From: an uncultured Actinomycetes bacterium
Lineage (GTDB): Bacteria > Actinomycetota > Acidimicrobiia > Acidimicrobiales > RAAP-2
DNA length: 37,151 nucleotides
Direction of reading: 5' to 3'
NCBI GenBank assembly: GCA_903873775.1
Contig: CAIQPR010000047.1
Span: 1-37,151 of the forward strand
Of the stretch, positions 17,312-24,953 are shown piece after piece. How positions within the stretch are numbered: the first letter of the stretch is position 1; every line of letters begins with the position of its first letter. The notes below the pieces were generated by a model. It saw nothing but the letters and a program-made list of their open reading frames with translations. It was not told the DNA's origin and did not search any database. The position numbers and the translations under genes were made by a program.

Positions 17312-18825
17312 CAGTGCGCTCCGACCACTGCGGCTGACAAGCGGACGTGGGGACGACGCGCGTCACGACGACGAATCATTGGTCCCCGCGGCATCGTCCA
17401 GGAGTCGATACGCGTCGGCGACAGCGAGGCGGCGAGCAGCACGACGCCGACCACGACGACGGCCCACAGAGCGTTGGCGTGCGGGGTCAACAGTCGGGTC
17501 GCGAGGACGTGGTCGAACCATGCGGACGCTGCGAGATACCCCGTAACCACCACAACCAGAGCGCCGGTACTTGTGCGCCAGCTCTCCGGTGAACTCTTGG
17601 ACGCGAGGCGGATCACGCCCACGGCACTCGCGACGACGACGAGAAGCGCGAACGTGCTCCAGGTAGCAGAGAGTGACCACTCACGAGCGAGGAGGATCGC
17701 CCCGCCACTCGTGAGCACCCCGACCAACACCGCCACCCCCCACGCGGTCGCGGGGGCGACGAGTGTCGTACTGCGGATCACCCGCTGGCGCGCGACAACG
17801 TCGGTGGTGTCGCCCGAGGCGAGGAAGCGGTGCGCCTTATAGAGGGCGTGACCCAACAAGTGCGTGAGGGCGACGGCCGGTAGTCCGATGCTGATCATGA
17901 GCAACATGAATCCCATCTGCGCCACGGTGGAATACGCCAGTGCACCTTTGATGTCACCGCGACGAGCGGTGACCTGTACCGCGAGAACGATCGAGACGCT
18001 CACGCACGCGAGCAGGAGCAACATCGGCACGCTCCACGTCGTGCACCACGGCGTCACGCGTAGGAGAAGGACCGCACCCGCGTTCACAACCCCGGCGTGC
18101 AGGAGAGCCGACACGGGTGTCGGTGCGTTAACAGTGGCACTCACCCACGGTCCGAAGGGAACTTGGCCCGCACGGGACAAGGCCGCAAGGACGAACAGAG
18201 TGGTCACGAGAGCGGGACCCGAGACGTGGAGTTGACCAATCGAGAGAGCCGTCCACGTGTGCGCGGGCGCCACGTGGGAAAACCCGTCCACGCCGTGCAG
18301 GACGAGAGCGAGGGCGCCCACCAGTACTGCGACGTCACCCGCCACGAGGGCTCGAGCGGCCCGACGCGTCGAGGTGCGCACGCGCGTGCCGCTGGTGGTC
18401 GCCATGAGGAGCATCGTGCCGAATGACGTCAGGATCCATCCGGACGCCAGCACGGAGAAGCGAGCCGCCGACGCCGCAGTGAAGGCGCCCGCCAACACCA
18501 CGCTGCTACCGGCGTGAAACGCACGTGCCGTCGGTGCGCCGTCGAGAAGTCGGTGGGCGTAGGACTGGACCACCACACCGAGGGCGATGATGATGGCGCA
18601 CACGCTCCACCCGACGAGATCGAAGCGTAGGAGTGCGACGCCTCCGAGATCGACGACGGCACCGTGACCGCTCACCGCATCGCGGGCCGAGACCGCGAGA
18701 ACGATCGCGCCCACGAGAAGGGACATTCGGGCGATCACGCGCGCGCCGCCGATCGTTCGCGGACTCCACGCCAACGCGCTCGACGCCAGCAAGCCACACA
18801 CCACTGCACAGGTCAGGAAGGTCAT
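17311..18825 (-). CDS. dabB: DabB, NuoL/MrpA-like membrane subunit
   Basis: A 504-residue polytopic membrane protein of the proton-conducting NADH-quinone oxidoreductase/Mrp family, with about 13 hydrophobic helices. Family features include VSALLHAGVVNAGAVLLLR (helices carrying the conserved His), the preceding SRAGQVPFGPWVSATVNAPTPVS, and a Lys in KGALAYSTVAQMGFM. Linked to dabA by a TGATG overlap, it is DabB/MpsA: it supplies ion flow across the cytoplasmic membrane to drive CO2 hydration by DabA. The ATG at 18825 lies 8 nt downstream of a consensus-like TATAAA -10 box, so the mRNA may be leaderless or nearly so; CAGGA in between could serve as a weak ribosome site. It is the first gene of the dab operon. 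Confidence 0.92.
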   Translation of the reverse strand: MTFLTCAVVCGLLASSALAWSPRTIGGARVIARMSLLVGAIVLAVSARDAVSGHGAVVDLGGVALLRFDLVGWSVCAIIIALGVVVQSYAHRLLDGAPTARAFHAGSSVVLAGAFTAASAARFSVLASGWILTSFGTMLLMATTSGTRVRTSTRRAARALVAGDVAVLVGALALVLHGVDGFSHVAPAHTWTALSIGQLHVSGPALVTTLFVLAALSRAGQVPFGPWVSATVNAPTPVSALLHAGVVNAGAVLLLRVTPWCTTWSVPMLLLLACVSVSIVLAVQVTARRGDIKGALAYSTVAQMGFMLLMISIGLPAVALTHLLGHALYKAHRFLASGDTTDVVARQRVIRSTTLVAPATAWGVAVLVGVLTSGGAILLAREWSLSATWSTFALLVVVASAVGVIRLASKSSPESWRTSTGALVVVVTGYLAASAWFDHVLATRLLTPHANALWAVVVVGVVLLAASLSPTRIDSWTMPRGPMIRRRDARRPHVRLSAAVVGAH

Positions 18826-18833
18826 GTCCTGAC

Positions 18834-18861
18834 TTTATACGAACTAGAATTCGTGTGTCAA
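18834..18861 (-). promoter_or_regulatory. dab operon promoter with internal dyad
   Basis: On the minus strand, -35 TTGACA (18861-18856), a 16-nt spacer and -10 TATAAA (18839-18834), very near consensus. The spacer carries an imperfect palindrome with arms ACGAA (18839-18843) and TTCGT (18850-18854), a likely repressor site. Further TTCGT words occur at 18879 and 18892. The winged-helix gene just upstream is the candidate regulator. Confidence 0.7.
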
Positions 18862-18914
18862 GTATCGCGTATTATTTTTTCGTAATCAAAGTTCGTGAAA
18901 TATGGAGCACCATG

Positions 18915-19211
18915 TCATCGTGTCGTGAGTCCCAGCATCTTCAAGAGGTCCCCCACCGAATGGGCCGATTCGATCGGGTGCCGCAACGGTGCCGTCGTCA
19001 CCACGGTGTAGTGATTTCGTCGGCCGTCTCGAGTACGAATCACGTAGCCGGCATCCACCAAGTCGGACACGATCGCCTGCGCGGCTCGCTCGGTGATACC
19101 CACCTTCTCGGCGATGTCGCGGCCCCGAATCACGGGGTCTTGCATGACGCACACGAGCACGTGAGCGTGATTGGTGAGAAATGTCCATTCGGGCTTTCGT
19201 CGTTCGACCAT
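18915..19211 (-). CDS. Winged-helix transcriptional regulator, MarR/ArsR-like
   Basis: A 98-residue DNA-binding protein. It begins MVERRKPEWTFLTNHAHVLVC. The helix-turn-helix is IRGRDIAEKVGITERAAQAIVSDLVDAGYV and the wing is RTRDGRRNHYTV; a short tail with LRHPIESAHSVGDLLKML follows. This compact form is a frequent actinobacterial family of small winged-helix proteins. No ligand-binding domain is present. The ATG at 19211 has GAAGGAG 5-6 nt upstream; upstream in-frame codons are not needed. It lies on the same strand and 89 nt upstream of dabB, with the dab promoter and TTCGT repeats in the gap. It could control the dab operon, inferred from position only. Confidence 0.8.
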   Translation of the reverse strand: MVERRKPEWTFLTNHAHVLVCVMQDPVIRGRDIAEKVGITERAAQAIVSDLVDAGYVIRTRDGRRNHYTVVTTAPLRHPIESAHSVGDLLKMLGLTTR

Positions 19212-19276
19212 CACACTCCTTCGCCGGCCTCTTCGCCCCTTCACCCTAATTTGTACCGTTGCGGAAGGCCGGGCTC

Positions 19277-20125
19277 GTGAGTCAGCCTCATCCCTACCTC
19301 GGTGCGCGATTTCGTCTGGCCACCCACCACCACAAAGGGGCGATCATCGCCCCAGTTTTTCGCGACGTCCTCGACGGCGTGGTCGAGGAGGTGGACTGCG
19401 ACACCGATGCGCTCGGGACCTTCGACGGCGAAATTCCTCGTCGCGGCTCGCCCTACGACACCGCTCTCGCGAAGGCCGCTCTCATCGACCCCGACGGCGC
19501 ACGGGGAGTCCTCGCGTCCGAGGGCAGCTTTTCGCCCCACCCCCAGTCTCCGCTGATCACCGTCAACACCGAGCTCGTCATTCTGCGTGACTGCGTCTCG
19601 ACGAGGGTGTTCGTTGGTTCGGCGTTCTCGACGACGCCGCATATTCTGCGTCGCGACGTGGGAGAGGATGATCGCGATCTCACGACCTGGGTGGCACGCG
19701 CCGATCTCGCGTCGCACGCCGTGGTGGTCCAAGCCGTCAATGACGACATGACCGTGGTGGCGAAAGGTGTGCAGTCGCCCGAGGAACTCACGAGTGCCAT
19801 CGATGCCGCGCGTTCCTTGTCGCCGACGGGCGTGGCGCGCGTCACATCTGACGGTCGTGCTCATCTCAACGCGTCGCGACGAGACGTCATCGCGTTGGCG
19901 GCGCGCGACCTCGCCGATCGCCTGCTCCGTCGGTGTCCGTCGTGTCACGAACCAGGCTGGGGCACCACCGGCTCGTTGTCGGGTGCGCCGTGTCGAGACT
20001 GCGGGTCTCCCACCGCCCAGCCGTGGGGGCAGCGGTGGGCCTGCCCCGCGTGCGGACATGACGAGGATCAGATCGACCAGGAGCAACGCGCCGATCCCGC
20101 GCGTTGCTCCTGGTGCAATCCCTAA
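19277..20125 (+). CDS. DUF6671 family protein with C-terminal zinc ribbons
   Basis: A 282-residue protein of unknown function resembling DUF6671. The N-terminal domain has ATHHHKGAIIAPVF, then DCDTDALGTFDGEIPR and GSPYDTALAKA, conserved-looking blocks with an Asp/Thr/Glu-rich pocket. The C-terminal 70 residues hold four Cys pairs (CPSCHEPG, CRDCGS, CPACGHDED, CSWC), typical zinc-ribbon knuckles. GTG at 19277 is chosen because GGAAGG lies 8 nt before it; a TTG six codons earlier is the alternative. The gene stands alone, divergent from the winged-helix regulator. Its last 16 codons overlap a perfect 14-bp hairpin. What it acts on is not known. Confidence 0.75.
   Translation: MSQPHPYLGARFRLATHHHKGAIIAPVFRDVLDGVVEEVDCDTDALGTFDGEIPRRGSPYDTALAKAALIDPDGARGVLASEGSFSPHPQSPLITVNTELVILRDCVSTRVFVGSAFSTTPHILRRDVGEDDRDLTTWVARADLASHAVVVQAVNDDMTVVAKGVQSPEELTSAIDAARSLSPTGVARVTSDGRAHLNASRRDVIALAARDLADRLLRRCPSCHEPGWGTTGSLSGAPCRDCGSPTAQPWGQRWACPACGHDEDQIDQEQRADPARCSWCNP
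20077..20113. terminator. Hairpin inside the 3' end of the DUF6671 gene
   Basis: A perfect 14-bp inverted repeat, CCAGGAGCAACGCG (20077-20090), 9-nt loop, CGCGTTGCTCCTGG (20100-20113), ends 10 nt before the stop. It lies between convergent genes and may act as a bidirectional terminator. It has no T-run, so termination is inferred. Confidence 0.5.
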
Positions 20126-20131
20126 TGCTCT

Positions 20132-21952
20132 CTACGGCAGAGCGTTCATCACCGCGATCACCGGGTCATTCGGCTGCACGTTGTAGGTGCACGTAGCCGT
20201 CGCACTCGGTGTGAAATTCCATTCAAGAACGGCCGACGCACCCACGGTGGGGGTCCCGAGTCCCGTCACGCCACCAGAAGTGGAATAGACCGGCGCTTGC
20301 CACGAGGACGTCGGCGGCGGCGAGTACTCGGCCAGCGCGATGGTCTGCACAAAGCTGGCCCGCGTCGCGAGTGAGACGCCCGGGTAGTAAGACGTGCCGC
20401 CATTCATGGTGGCCCAGGACGACGATGACCCCACGTAGCAGGCGGCTCCCGAAATCAGCGGCAGTCCCGAAATTGCCGGCGGCGTCGACGTTGATGACGG
20501 CGTTTGACCACACCCGATGTAGCTACCCGACGTGGAGGTCGTGCTCGTGGGGCCGCAGGCGGTGAGACCCATCTCGGCGTCAACAATGGGCTTGTTAATG
20601 GAACCGGCCTGCAGCAGACGCTCGGGGACGTTGTTGTAATTGTTCGACGCGGTTGACACAAATCCTCCGGGCAGAAGCGTGCCGCCGCTGTCCGTCGGCA
20701 ATGCGACGGCGCCGTCGTAGTAGTAGTCATGGAAACTCAACACGTCGAGCCCGGGAGTATTGCCAACCGCGGCGTAATTCGCACCCGCGGTTCCGCATTG
20801 ACCACCACCCAGCAGACCTTCTTCCACCAAGCCGCTCGGGTCCAAGGAGTGGATGACGCCCCCGATGGTCGAGAAGAAGCTGGACAGCGCGCTGGCCGCA
20901 GCAGCCTGCTGCGTGCTCGTGCAGGTAGCGCCGTGACCACTGTTGCACTGTGAGAACGTCGAGACCGGACCGCCCACGCAGGTGTCGGCTTCGGGTTCGC
21001 CCAGGGGCTCCCACATCGCGAGGGCCGGCGAAGAGGCGTAGCGCGCCACCACGGCGGCCACCCAGTTCTCGTAGGTGAGAGCGGGTGTTTCCGCGATGCC
21101 GCTGGCACTCAACAGGGAACTCGACGCCGGGTACCCGTAGCCGTCACCGGACGTGTTGTTGAACCACGCGAGATCCTTCGTTTCACCGTCGTCGCAACTC
21201 CCCCACTCGTTGCCGAGGACGGGAATCAGGAGAATGTTGTTCGCCGCCGCTTCGGAGAACACCGTGTCGAGGGGCCCCCAGTTGATCGTGCCGGTCCGGT
21301 ACGACTCACCGAGAGTGGTTTGAAATGCGTCGAAGCGCACCACCGACTCGGCGGGCAGTGACGAGAAGAACGTGTTGAGACCGCTCGCGAACGTTTGACC
21401 CGACGCAATGGTCCGGAAGTCCCCTCCGCACCCCTGGTTCACTCCCCAATCCGTCGCCAGGCTGTAGGCGTTGAAACCGTGGAGCTGCACCGGCTGATTG
21501 TTGAACCACAACTGGGTGCCGCACGCTTCGACTTGATTCGCGCCCTCGTAGAGAATGGGTGCGCCAGCGGCGGCGTCGCACAATAATCCCGTGTTACTCG
21601 AGTCCACCGCGCCACCTGACGTCACGTTTTGCACATCGATGCTCACAGGACCCGTCGTGGATGATGCCGGCGGTGTCACGGTCACGGTGGTCCCGTCTGA
21701 ACTGACCGACACGCCCGTTCCCGCAACGCCGTTAAAAAGAACGTTGACCGTATTGGCGAAATTCGATCCTGCAATGGTGATGGAACTGGGACTGGACGCC
21801 ACAATGGCCGCTGGCGAAACGGAGGAAATGGTCGCCGCGGCCGACGTCGCCCCCGCCGAGACGGGAATAAAAGCAACCGACAACACTGTCAGGACGCCGA
21901 CGCCCCCTCGTACCCCTCGATGACCACCCCCGCGCACCTTGTGAACTCGCAT
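20132..21952 (-). CDS. Secreted GH5-like glycoside hydrolase with TIG domain
   Basis: A 606-residue exported protein. Start ATG 21952 has GGGGAGGTG upstream. A basic N-terminus and signal peptide run to about residue 36. Residues about 40-115 form an IPT/TIG Ig-like domain (ISSVSPAAIVASSPSSITI, GSNFANTVNVLFNG). Residues about 140-590 resemble a GH5/clan-A TIM-barrel glycosidase of mannanase/cellulase type, with VQLHGFNAYSL, VRFDAF, PVLGNEWG, the presumed acid/base Glu319 in WEPLGEPEAD, His408/Tyr410 in LSFHDYYYD and the presumed nucleophile Glu460 in PIVDAEMG. The usual Asn before the acid/base Glu is replaced by Gly (GEP instead of NEP), so activity or assignment should be treated with care. 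It probably acts on an extracellular beta-glycan. Many Cys residues suggest disulfides. It is preceded by an AT-rich palindromic upstream region. Confidence 0.75.
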   Translation of the reverse strand: MRVHKVRGGGHRGVRGGVGVLTVLSVAFIPVSAGATSAAATISSVSPAAIVASSPSSITIAGSNFANTVNVLFNGVAGTGVSVSSDGTTVTVTPPASSTTGPVSIDVQNVTSGGAVDSSNTGLLCDAAAGAPILYEGANQVEACGTQLWFNNQPVQLHGFNAYSLATDWGVNQGCGGDFRTIASGQTFASGLNTFFSSLPAESVVRFDAFQTTLGESYRTGTINWGPLDTVFSEAAANNILLIPVLGNEWGSCDDGETKDLAWFNNTSGDGYGYPASSSLLSASGIAETPALTYENWVAAVVARYASSPALAMWEPLGEPEADTCVGGPVSTFSQCNSGHGATCTSTQQAAAASALSSFFSTIGGVIHSLDPSGLVEEGLLGGGQCGTAGANYAAVGNTPGLDVLSFHDYYYDGAVALPTDSGGTLLPGGFVSTASNNYNNVPERLLQAGSINKPIVDAEMGLTACGPTSTTSTSGSYIGCGQTPSSTSTPPAISGLPLISGAACYVGSSSSWATMNGGTSYYPGVSLATRASFVQTIALAEYSPPPTSSWQAPVYSTSGGVTGLGTPTVGASAVLEWNFTPSATATCTYNVQPNDPVIAVMNALP

Positions 21953-22148
21953 GAGACACCTCCCCTTCGCTGGTCGTACGACGCGAAAGTTAGTGTTCAA
22001 TTACACGATATGCAACGAGAAATAGTTTCTATTTTTTTGGGTATAACTACGTCATTGTCAGTAGAAACTTTTTCTAGACAGCCACAAGAACTTTCTTAAA
22101 TTAGTTCATCGAGAGTTGGGGCTATTTCACCAATTACTCCCCGAAACT
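21953..22148. promoter_or_regulatory. AT-rich upstream region with three dyads
   Basis: Much more AT-rich than its surroundings and without a credible reading frame. It has three inverted repeats: AAATAG-TTT-CTATTT (22020-22034), TAGAAA-CTT-TTTCTA (22062-22076) and AAGAA-CT-TTCTT (22086-22097). It lies upstream of the secreted GH5-like gene and downstream of the small secreted gene, so it is probably promoter/operator DNA for the former and may include a terminator for the latter. Confidence 0.5.
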
Positions 22149-22451
22149 TCACCCACCATTCGCGGCAGCGACATAAGTCCGACACGGTTCTCCACGGAGA
22201 GCTCCGCAGGCCGCCTCCGGGAGAATCGTCGCATTCGGTACTTCGTCAACGACCAGTGATGACGCCGAGCCGCCGCCCAGAGAGATGGTGTCCGTGACGG
22301 AGCCTCCGGTGGCGTAGGTGGAAAATGCCCACGACGCGTCAAGTGCACTCGACACCACCGGCGGCACGACCACCAGCGTGGTTGCCACCAGACCGAGTCC
22401 GGCGACGGCGACTCGCCACGAACGATTCTTTCTACCCTGACGATGCTTAAT
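22149..22451 (-). CDS. Putative small secreted protein with non-canonical start
   Basis: A possible 100-residue exported peptide, not recognised. In frame, residues IKHRQGRKNRSWRVAVAGLG followed by LVATTLVVVPPVVSSA make a well-formed signal peptide (basic n-region, hydrophobic core). The mature part has ASWAFSTYATGG, TISLGGGSASS and a two-Cys segment CGALRGEPCRT near the end. No ATG, GTG or TTG lies in frame before the basic region; ATT at 22451 is the only plausible early initiator. A GTG at 22388 would cut off the n-region. Either a rare ATT start is used, there is an error, or the gene is a decayed remnant. Codon third positions are mostly G/C, supporting coding. It sits 58 nt after the stop of the DUF2017 gene on the same strand. 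Confidence 0.45.
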   Translation of the reverse strand: MKHRQGRKNRSWRVAVAGLGLVATTLVVVPPVVSSALDASWAFSTYATGGSVTDTISLGGGSASSLVVDEVPNATILPEAACGALRGEPCRTYVAAANGG

Positions 22452-22509
22452 CTGTCTCGCCCCAGAAACTCTCTACGCAAGTTAGCGACGAATCGAGGGC
22501 GTGCCGCAC

Positions 22510-22950
22510 TTATGCGGTGACCACTTCAGCCAATTCGAAGAGCAACAGTTGGATGAGCCGCACGTCGGACAGAGCATCATCAGACGCTCGCTCGACGTCC
22601 GTGTCGCTGAAGAACCCACGCTCGCTCGAAACGCCGCGCAGTACGTTTTGGAGAGCGCACAACCACGCCCACGCCTCGGCGTCGGTGAGGAACTCGTCAT
22701 CCACCGTCATCAACGCGAGTTCCGCGTGCGAGCTCGTCATTCGTTCACGTTCGAGTACCCACAACGGATCATCGGCGTCGGACGCGGGGTCGATGGGTTG
22801 ATTCGTCGCGCTGCGCCACGGGTGATCGGCCTGGGTCTCCACGTCCATGAGATGGGTGAGTAAATCGCGCACGAATGTACGCCCGTAGTCATTGAGGCGA
22901 ACCTCGATGCGACCGTCGCGTCGGCGGATGAAGATCGTCGTCTTGCCCAT
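22510..22950 (-). CDS. DUF2017 family protein
   Basis: A 146-residue actinobacterial protein of the DUF2017 family, which is habitually encoded directly after clpS. It begins MGKTTIFIRRRDGRIEVRLN, has NDYGRTFVRDLLTHL and DADDPLWVLERERM, and ends with a helical LIQLLLFELAEVV. No catalytic motif is visible and the function is unknown; the constant pairing suggests a role near the ClpS-Clp protease adaptor system. ATG 22950 overlaps the clpS stop as TAATG, with AGGA about 8 nt upstream, so the genes are translationally coupled. Confidence 0.85.
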   Translation of the reverse strand: MGKTTIFIRRRDGRIEVRLNDYGRTFVRDLLTHLMDVETQADHPWRSATNQPIDPASDADDPLWVLERERMTSSHAELALMTVDDEFLTDAEAWAWLCALQNVLRGVSSERGFFSDTDVERASDDALSDVRLIQLLLFELAEVVTA

Positions 22951-23255
22951 TACGCGTCCTGTTCGATGCTCGCGTGAAGTCCGTGCGCGTGTAGCTGGAC
23001 GCAATAGCCCTCTGCGCGATCCTTCTTGCCCGACCAGACAATCGCCCGGCCTTCGTTATGTACCGCCAACATGAGTTGGGTCGCTTTGGCGTTGGAGTAC
23101 TGAAAGATCTTGCGCAGAATCACCACCACCACACTCATCGGCGTCACCGGGTCGTTCCACACCACCACATTCCACGGATGCTCGACAGCCACGTGGTCGT
23201 CCGTGGCGACGTCCCCTCGAGTGGACGTGGAACGCTTCGTGACGGTGGCACCCAC
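22950..23255 (-). CDS. clpS: ATP-dependent Clp protease adaptor ClpS
   Basis: A 101-residue ClpS. The core HPWNVVVWNDPVTPMSVVV is followed by ILRKIFQYSNAKATQLMLAVH, NEGRAIVWSGKKDRAEGY and QLHAHGLHASIEQD, which matches the actinobacterial adaptor well, including the Asn-Asp-Pro N-degron-binding region and the VHNEG loop. ClpS delivers N-end-rule substrates (bulky N-terminal residues) to ClpC/ClpA for degradation by ClpP. The start is uncertain: GTG at 23255 gives a typical length with a flexible N-terminal tail, without a clear ribosome site; GTG at 23192 would leave only the core. It is divergent from the DUF2236 gene with 55 nt between. Confidence 0.88.
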   Translation of the reverse strand: MGATVTKRSTSTRGDVATDDHVAVEHPWNVVVWNDPVTPMSVVVVILRKIFQYSNAKATQLMLAVHNEGRAIVWSGKKDRAEGYCVQLHAHGLHASIEQDA

Positions 23256-23298
23256 AACTACAAAGTGTCGCAGAGTTTGGGGTCCCGGTCGAGACCCG

Positions 23299-23304
23299 TA
23301 CGCT
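23299..23304 (+). promoter_or_regulatory. -10 box of a leaderless DUF2236 transcript
   Basis: TACGCT ends exactly 6 nt before GTG 23311, and no Shine-Dalgarno site is present. This fits a leaderless start with a TANNNT -10 box. Confidence 0.5.
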
Positions 23305-23310
23305 GAGAAC

Positions 23311-24219
23311 GTGTTCATTCTCTCCGACGCACGAACCACCGGCGACGCGACACTCGCCGGATTGACCTCGTCGGTACGCATTGCCGCGCAGCAACGCCTG
23401 CGCCGGAGCATCGGTCTGCGGGGCACGCCGCCGCCCGCGTGTCTCGATCCGGCCGAGGCCTACACCCCCGTCGACGGCGCGAGTCGGATCATTCACGGCG
23501 ACCTGCCGTCCATGCTCATCGGTGGGGTGGGCTCTCTCCTCCTCCAGATGTTGCACCCGCTCGCCATGGCGGGTGTCGCGCAGCATTCCCGCTACCGCGA
23601 GGACCCTCTCGGGCGCTTAGAACAAACGGCCACGTTCATTGGCACCACGACCTTCGCCAGCCGGGCGGACGCAGCGGCGATGATCGAGCGCGTGCGCGCG
23701 GTCCACGAAGCGGTCCGGGGGGAGACCTCCGACGGCACGCCCTATCGCGCCAGTGATCCGCACCTCTTGTCGTGGGTGCACGTGGCCGAACTGACCATGT
23801 TTCTCGAAGCCTCGCGACAGTACGGTCCGCGCACACTGACCAGGGAGCGCGAAGACCAGTACATCGCCGAAATGGCCGTCGTTGGTTCCGACCTCGGCGT
23901 GGCGTCGCCACCCCTCACGCGGCAGGAACTCGATGATCAGTTGACCGCGTTTCGACCCGAATTGACGCTCACGTCCGACGCGCGCGAGGCGCGAGACTTC
24001 GTCGTGCGCGGCGTCGCGCGGTCCGTGCGCGAGCGCGCCGCCTACGGCACGATCGTGGCCGCCGCGATCGGCATTCTGCCGCCGTGGGCCCGCCAGCAAC
24101 TGAAGTTTCCGAGCATTCCGCTCGTGAATACGTGGCTGATTCGGCCGAGTGCCGCGACATTGTGCGCCACATTGCGCGTGGCCGTGCCGCCGTGGCCCGA
24201 CGCGACTCACGTGAACTAG
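23311..24219 (+). CDS. DUF2236 (MpaB-type oxygenase family) protein
   Basis: A 302-residue protein of the DUF2236 family, whose characterised relatives include latex-clearing protein and MpaB, heme-dependent or heme-like oxygenases. Visible family features are SRIIHGDLPSMLIGGVGSLLLQMLHPLAMAGVA near residue 70, HSRYREDPLGRL, TATFIGTTTFAS and DPHLLSWVHVAE, with His residues that are candidate heme ligands. The start is GTG 23311, chosen from the TACGCT box 6 nt upstream and because the family begins close to this point; the reading frame stays open further 5' but overlaps clpS. The substrate is unknown. The stop TAG shares the palindrome CTAG with the stop of the convergent SDR gene. Confidence 0.85.
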   Translation: MFILSDARTTGDATLAGLTSSVRIAAQQRLRRSIGLRGTPPPACLDPAEAYTPVDGASRIIHGDLPSMLIGGVGSLLLQMLHPLAMAGVAQHSRYREDPLGRLEQTATFIGTTTFASRADAAAMIERVRAVHEAVRGETSDGTPYRASDPHLLSWVHVAELTMFLEASRQYGPRTLTREREDQYIAEMAVVGSDLGVASPPLTRQELDDQLTAFRPELTLTSDAREARDFVVRGVARSVRERAAYGTIVAAAIGILPPWARQQLKFPSIPLVNTWLIRPSAATLCATLRVAVPPWPDATHVN

Positions 24220-24953
24220 ACGACGAGCGACAAGCCTCCGTCGATTGCGAGAATCTGACCGGTCACGTAGGCCGACGACGCGAGGGAGACAATCACCTCG
24301 GCAATATCGGTCGGCACGCCGGATCGCTTGAGCGGCGCCCCTTGCTGCACGAAGCCGCGCACGACGTCCCAGTCATCGGTCCAGGGGGTGTCGATGAGAC
24401 CCGGGGCGACGGCGTTGACGCGCACATTCGGACCCACCACTTTGGCGAGCAGTGCGGTGAGGTGATTCAACGCCGCCTTCGACGCCGCATACGGGATCGA
24501 CGATCCGGTTTGGCGCAGACCGGCCACGGACGACACGTTGACGATGCTCCCGTTGGTCTCGCGCAATGCGGGTAGTGCCGCCACGCTCACGGCCCACGTC
24601 GCGAAGACGTTCACGTCAAAAATCTCTCGCCACACGTCGACCGTCGCGGCATCAACGTCCTGGTGCGGGATCACCTTGGTGGTGCCGGCATTGTTGACGA
24701 GCACGTCGAGGCGACCGTAGTGCGCGAGGGTACCGTCGATCAGAACTCGAGGCGCATCGGGGTCGGCGATGTTGGCCTGAATGTAATGACCCTGAATGGA
24801 CGCCGCGACCGCGCGACCCTCCTCGACGCTGCGGGCAGAGTTAATGACCACCCGCGCTCCTCGGGCCGCGAAGGCTCGCGCCGTCTCTTCCCCGATACCC
24901 ATCGAGGATCCCGTTACCAGGACAACCTTGCCGTCAAAAGACTCGTCGCTCAC
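24216..24953 (-). CDS. Short-chain dehydrogenase/reductase
   Basis: A 245-residue classical SDR, the usual length. The cofactor motif is VTGSSMGIGEETA (TGxxxGxG), then VNNAGTTK, the catalytic Ser in VNVSSVAG, Tyr-x3-Lys in YAASKAAL, RVNAVAPGLIDT and the C-terminal ILAIDGGLSLVV. It oxidises or reduces an alcohol/ketone with NAD(P); an Asn-Ser-Ala-Arg stretch after beta-2 (VINSARS) hints at NADP but is not conclusive. Start GTG 24953 has AAGGAG at good spacing and overlaps the stop of the preceding epimerase-like gene (GTGA). An ATG 33 nt upstream lies within that gene. The convergent end shares CTAG with DUF2236. Confidence 0.9.
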   Translation of the reverse strand: MSDESFDGKVVLVTGSSMGIGEETARAFAARGARVVINSARSVEEGRAVAASIQGHYIQANIADPDAPRVLIDGTLAHYGRLDVLVNNAGTTKVIPHQDVDAATVDVWREIFDVNVFATWAVSVAALPALRETNGSIVNVSSVAGLRQTGSSIPYAASKAALNHLTALLAKVVGPNVRVNAVAPGLIDTPWTDDWDVVRGFVQQGAPLKRSGVPTDIAEVIVSLASSAYVTGQILAIDGGLSLVV

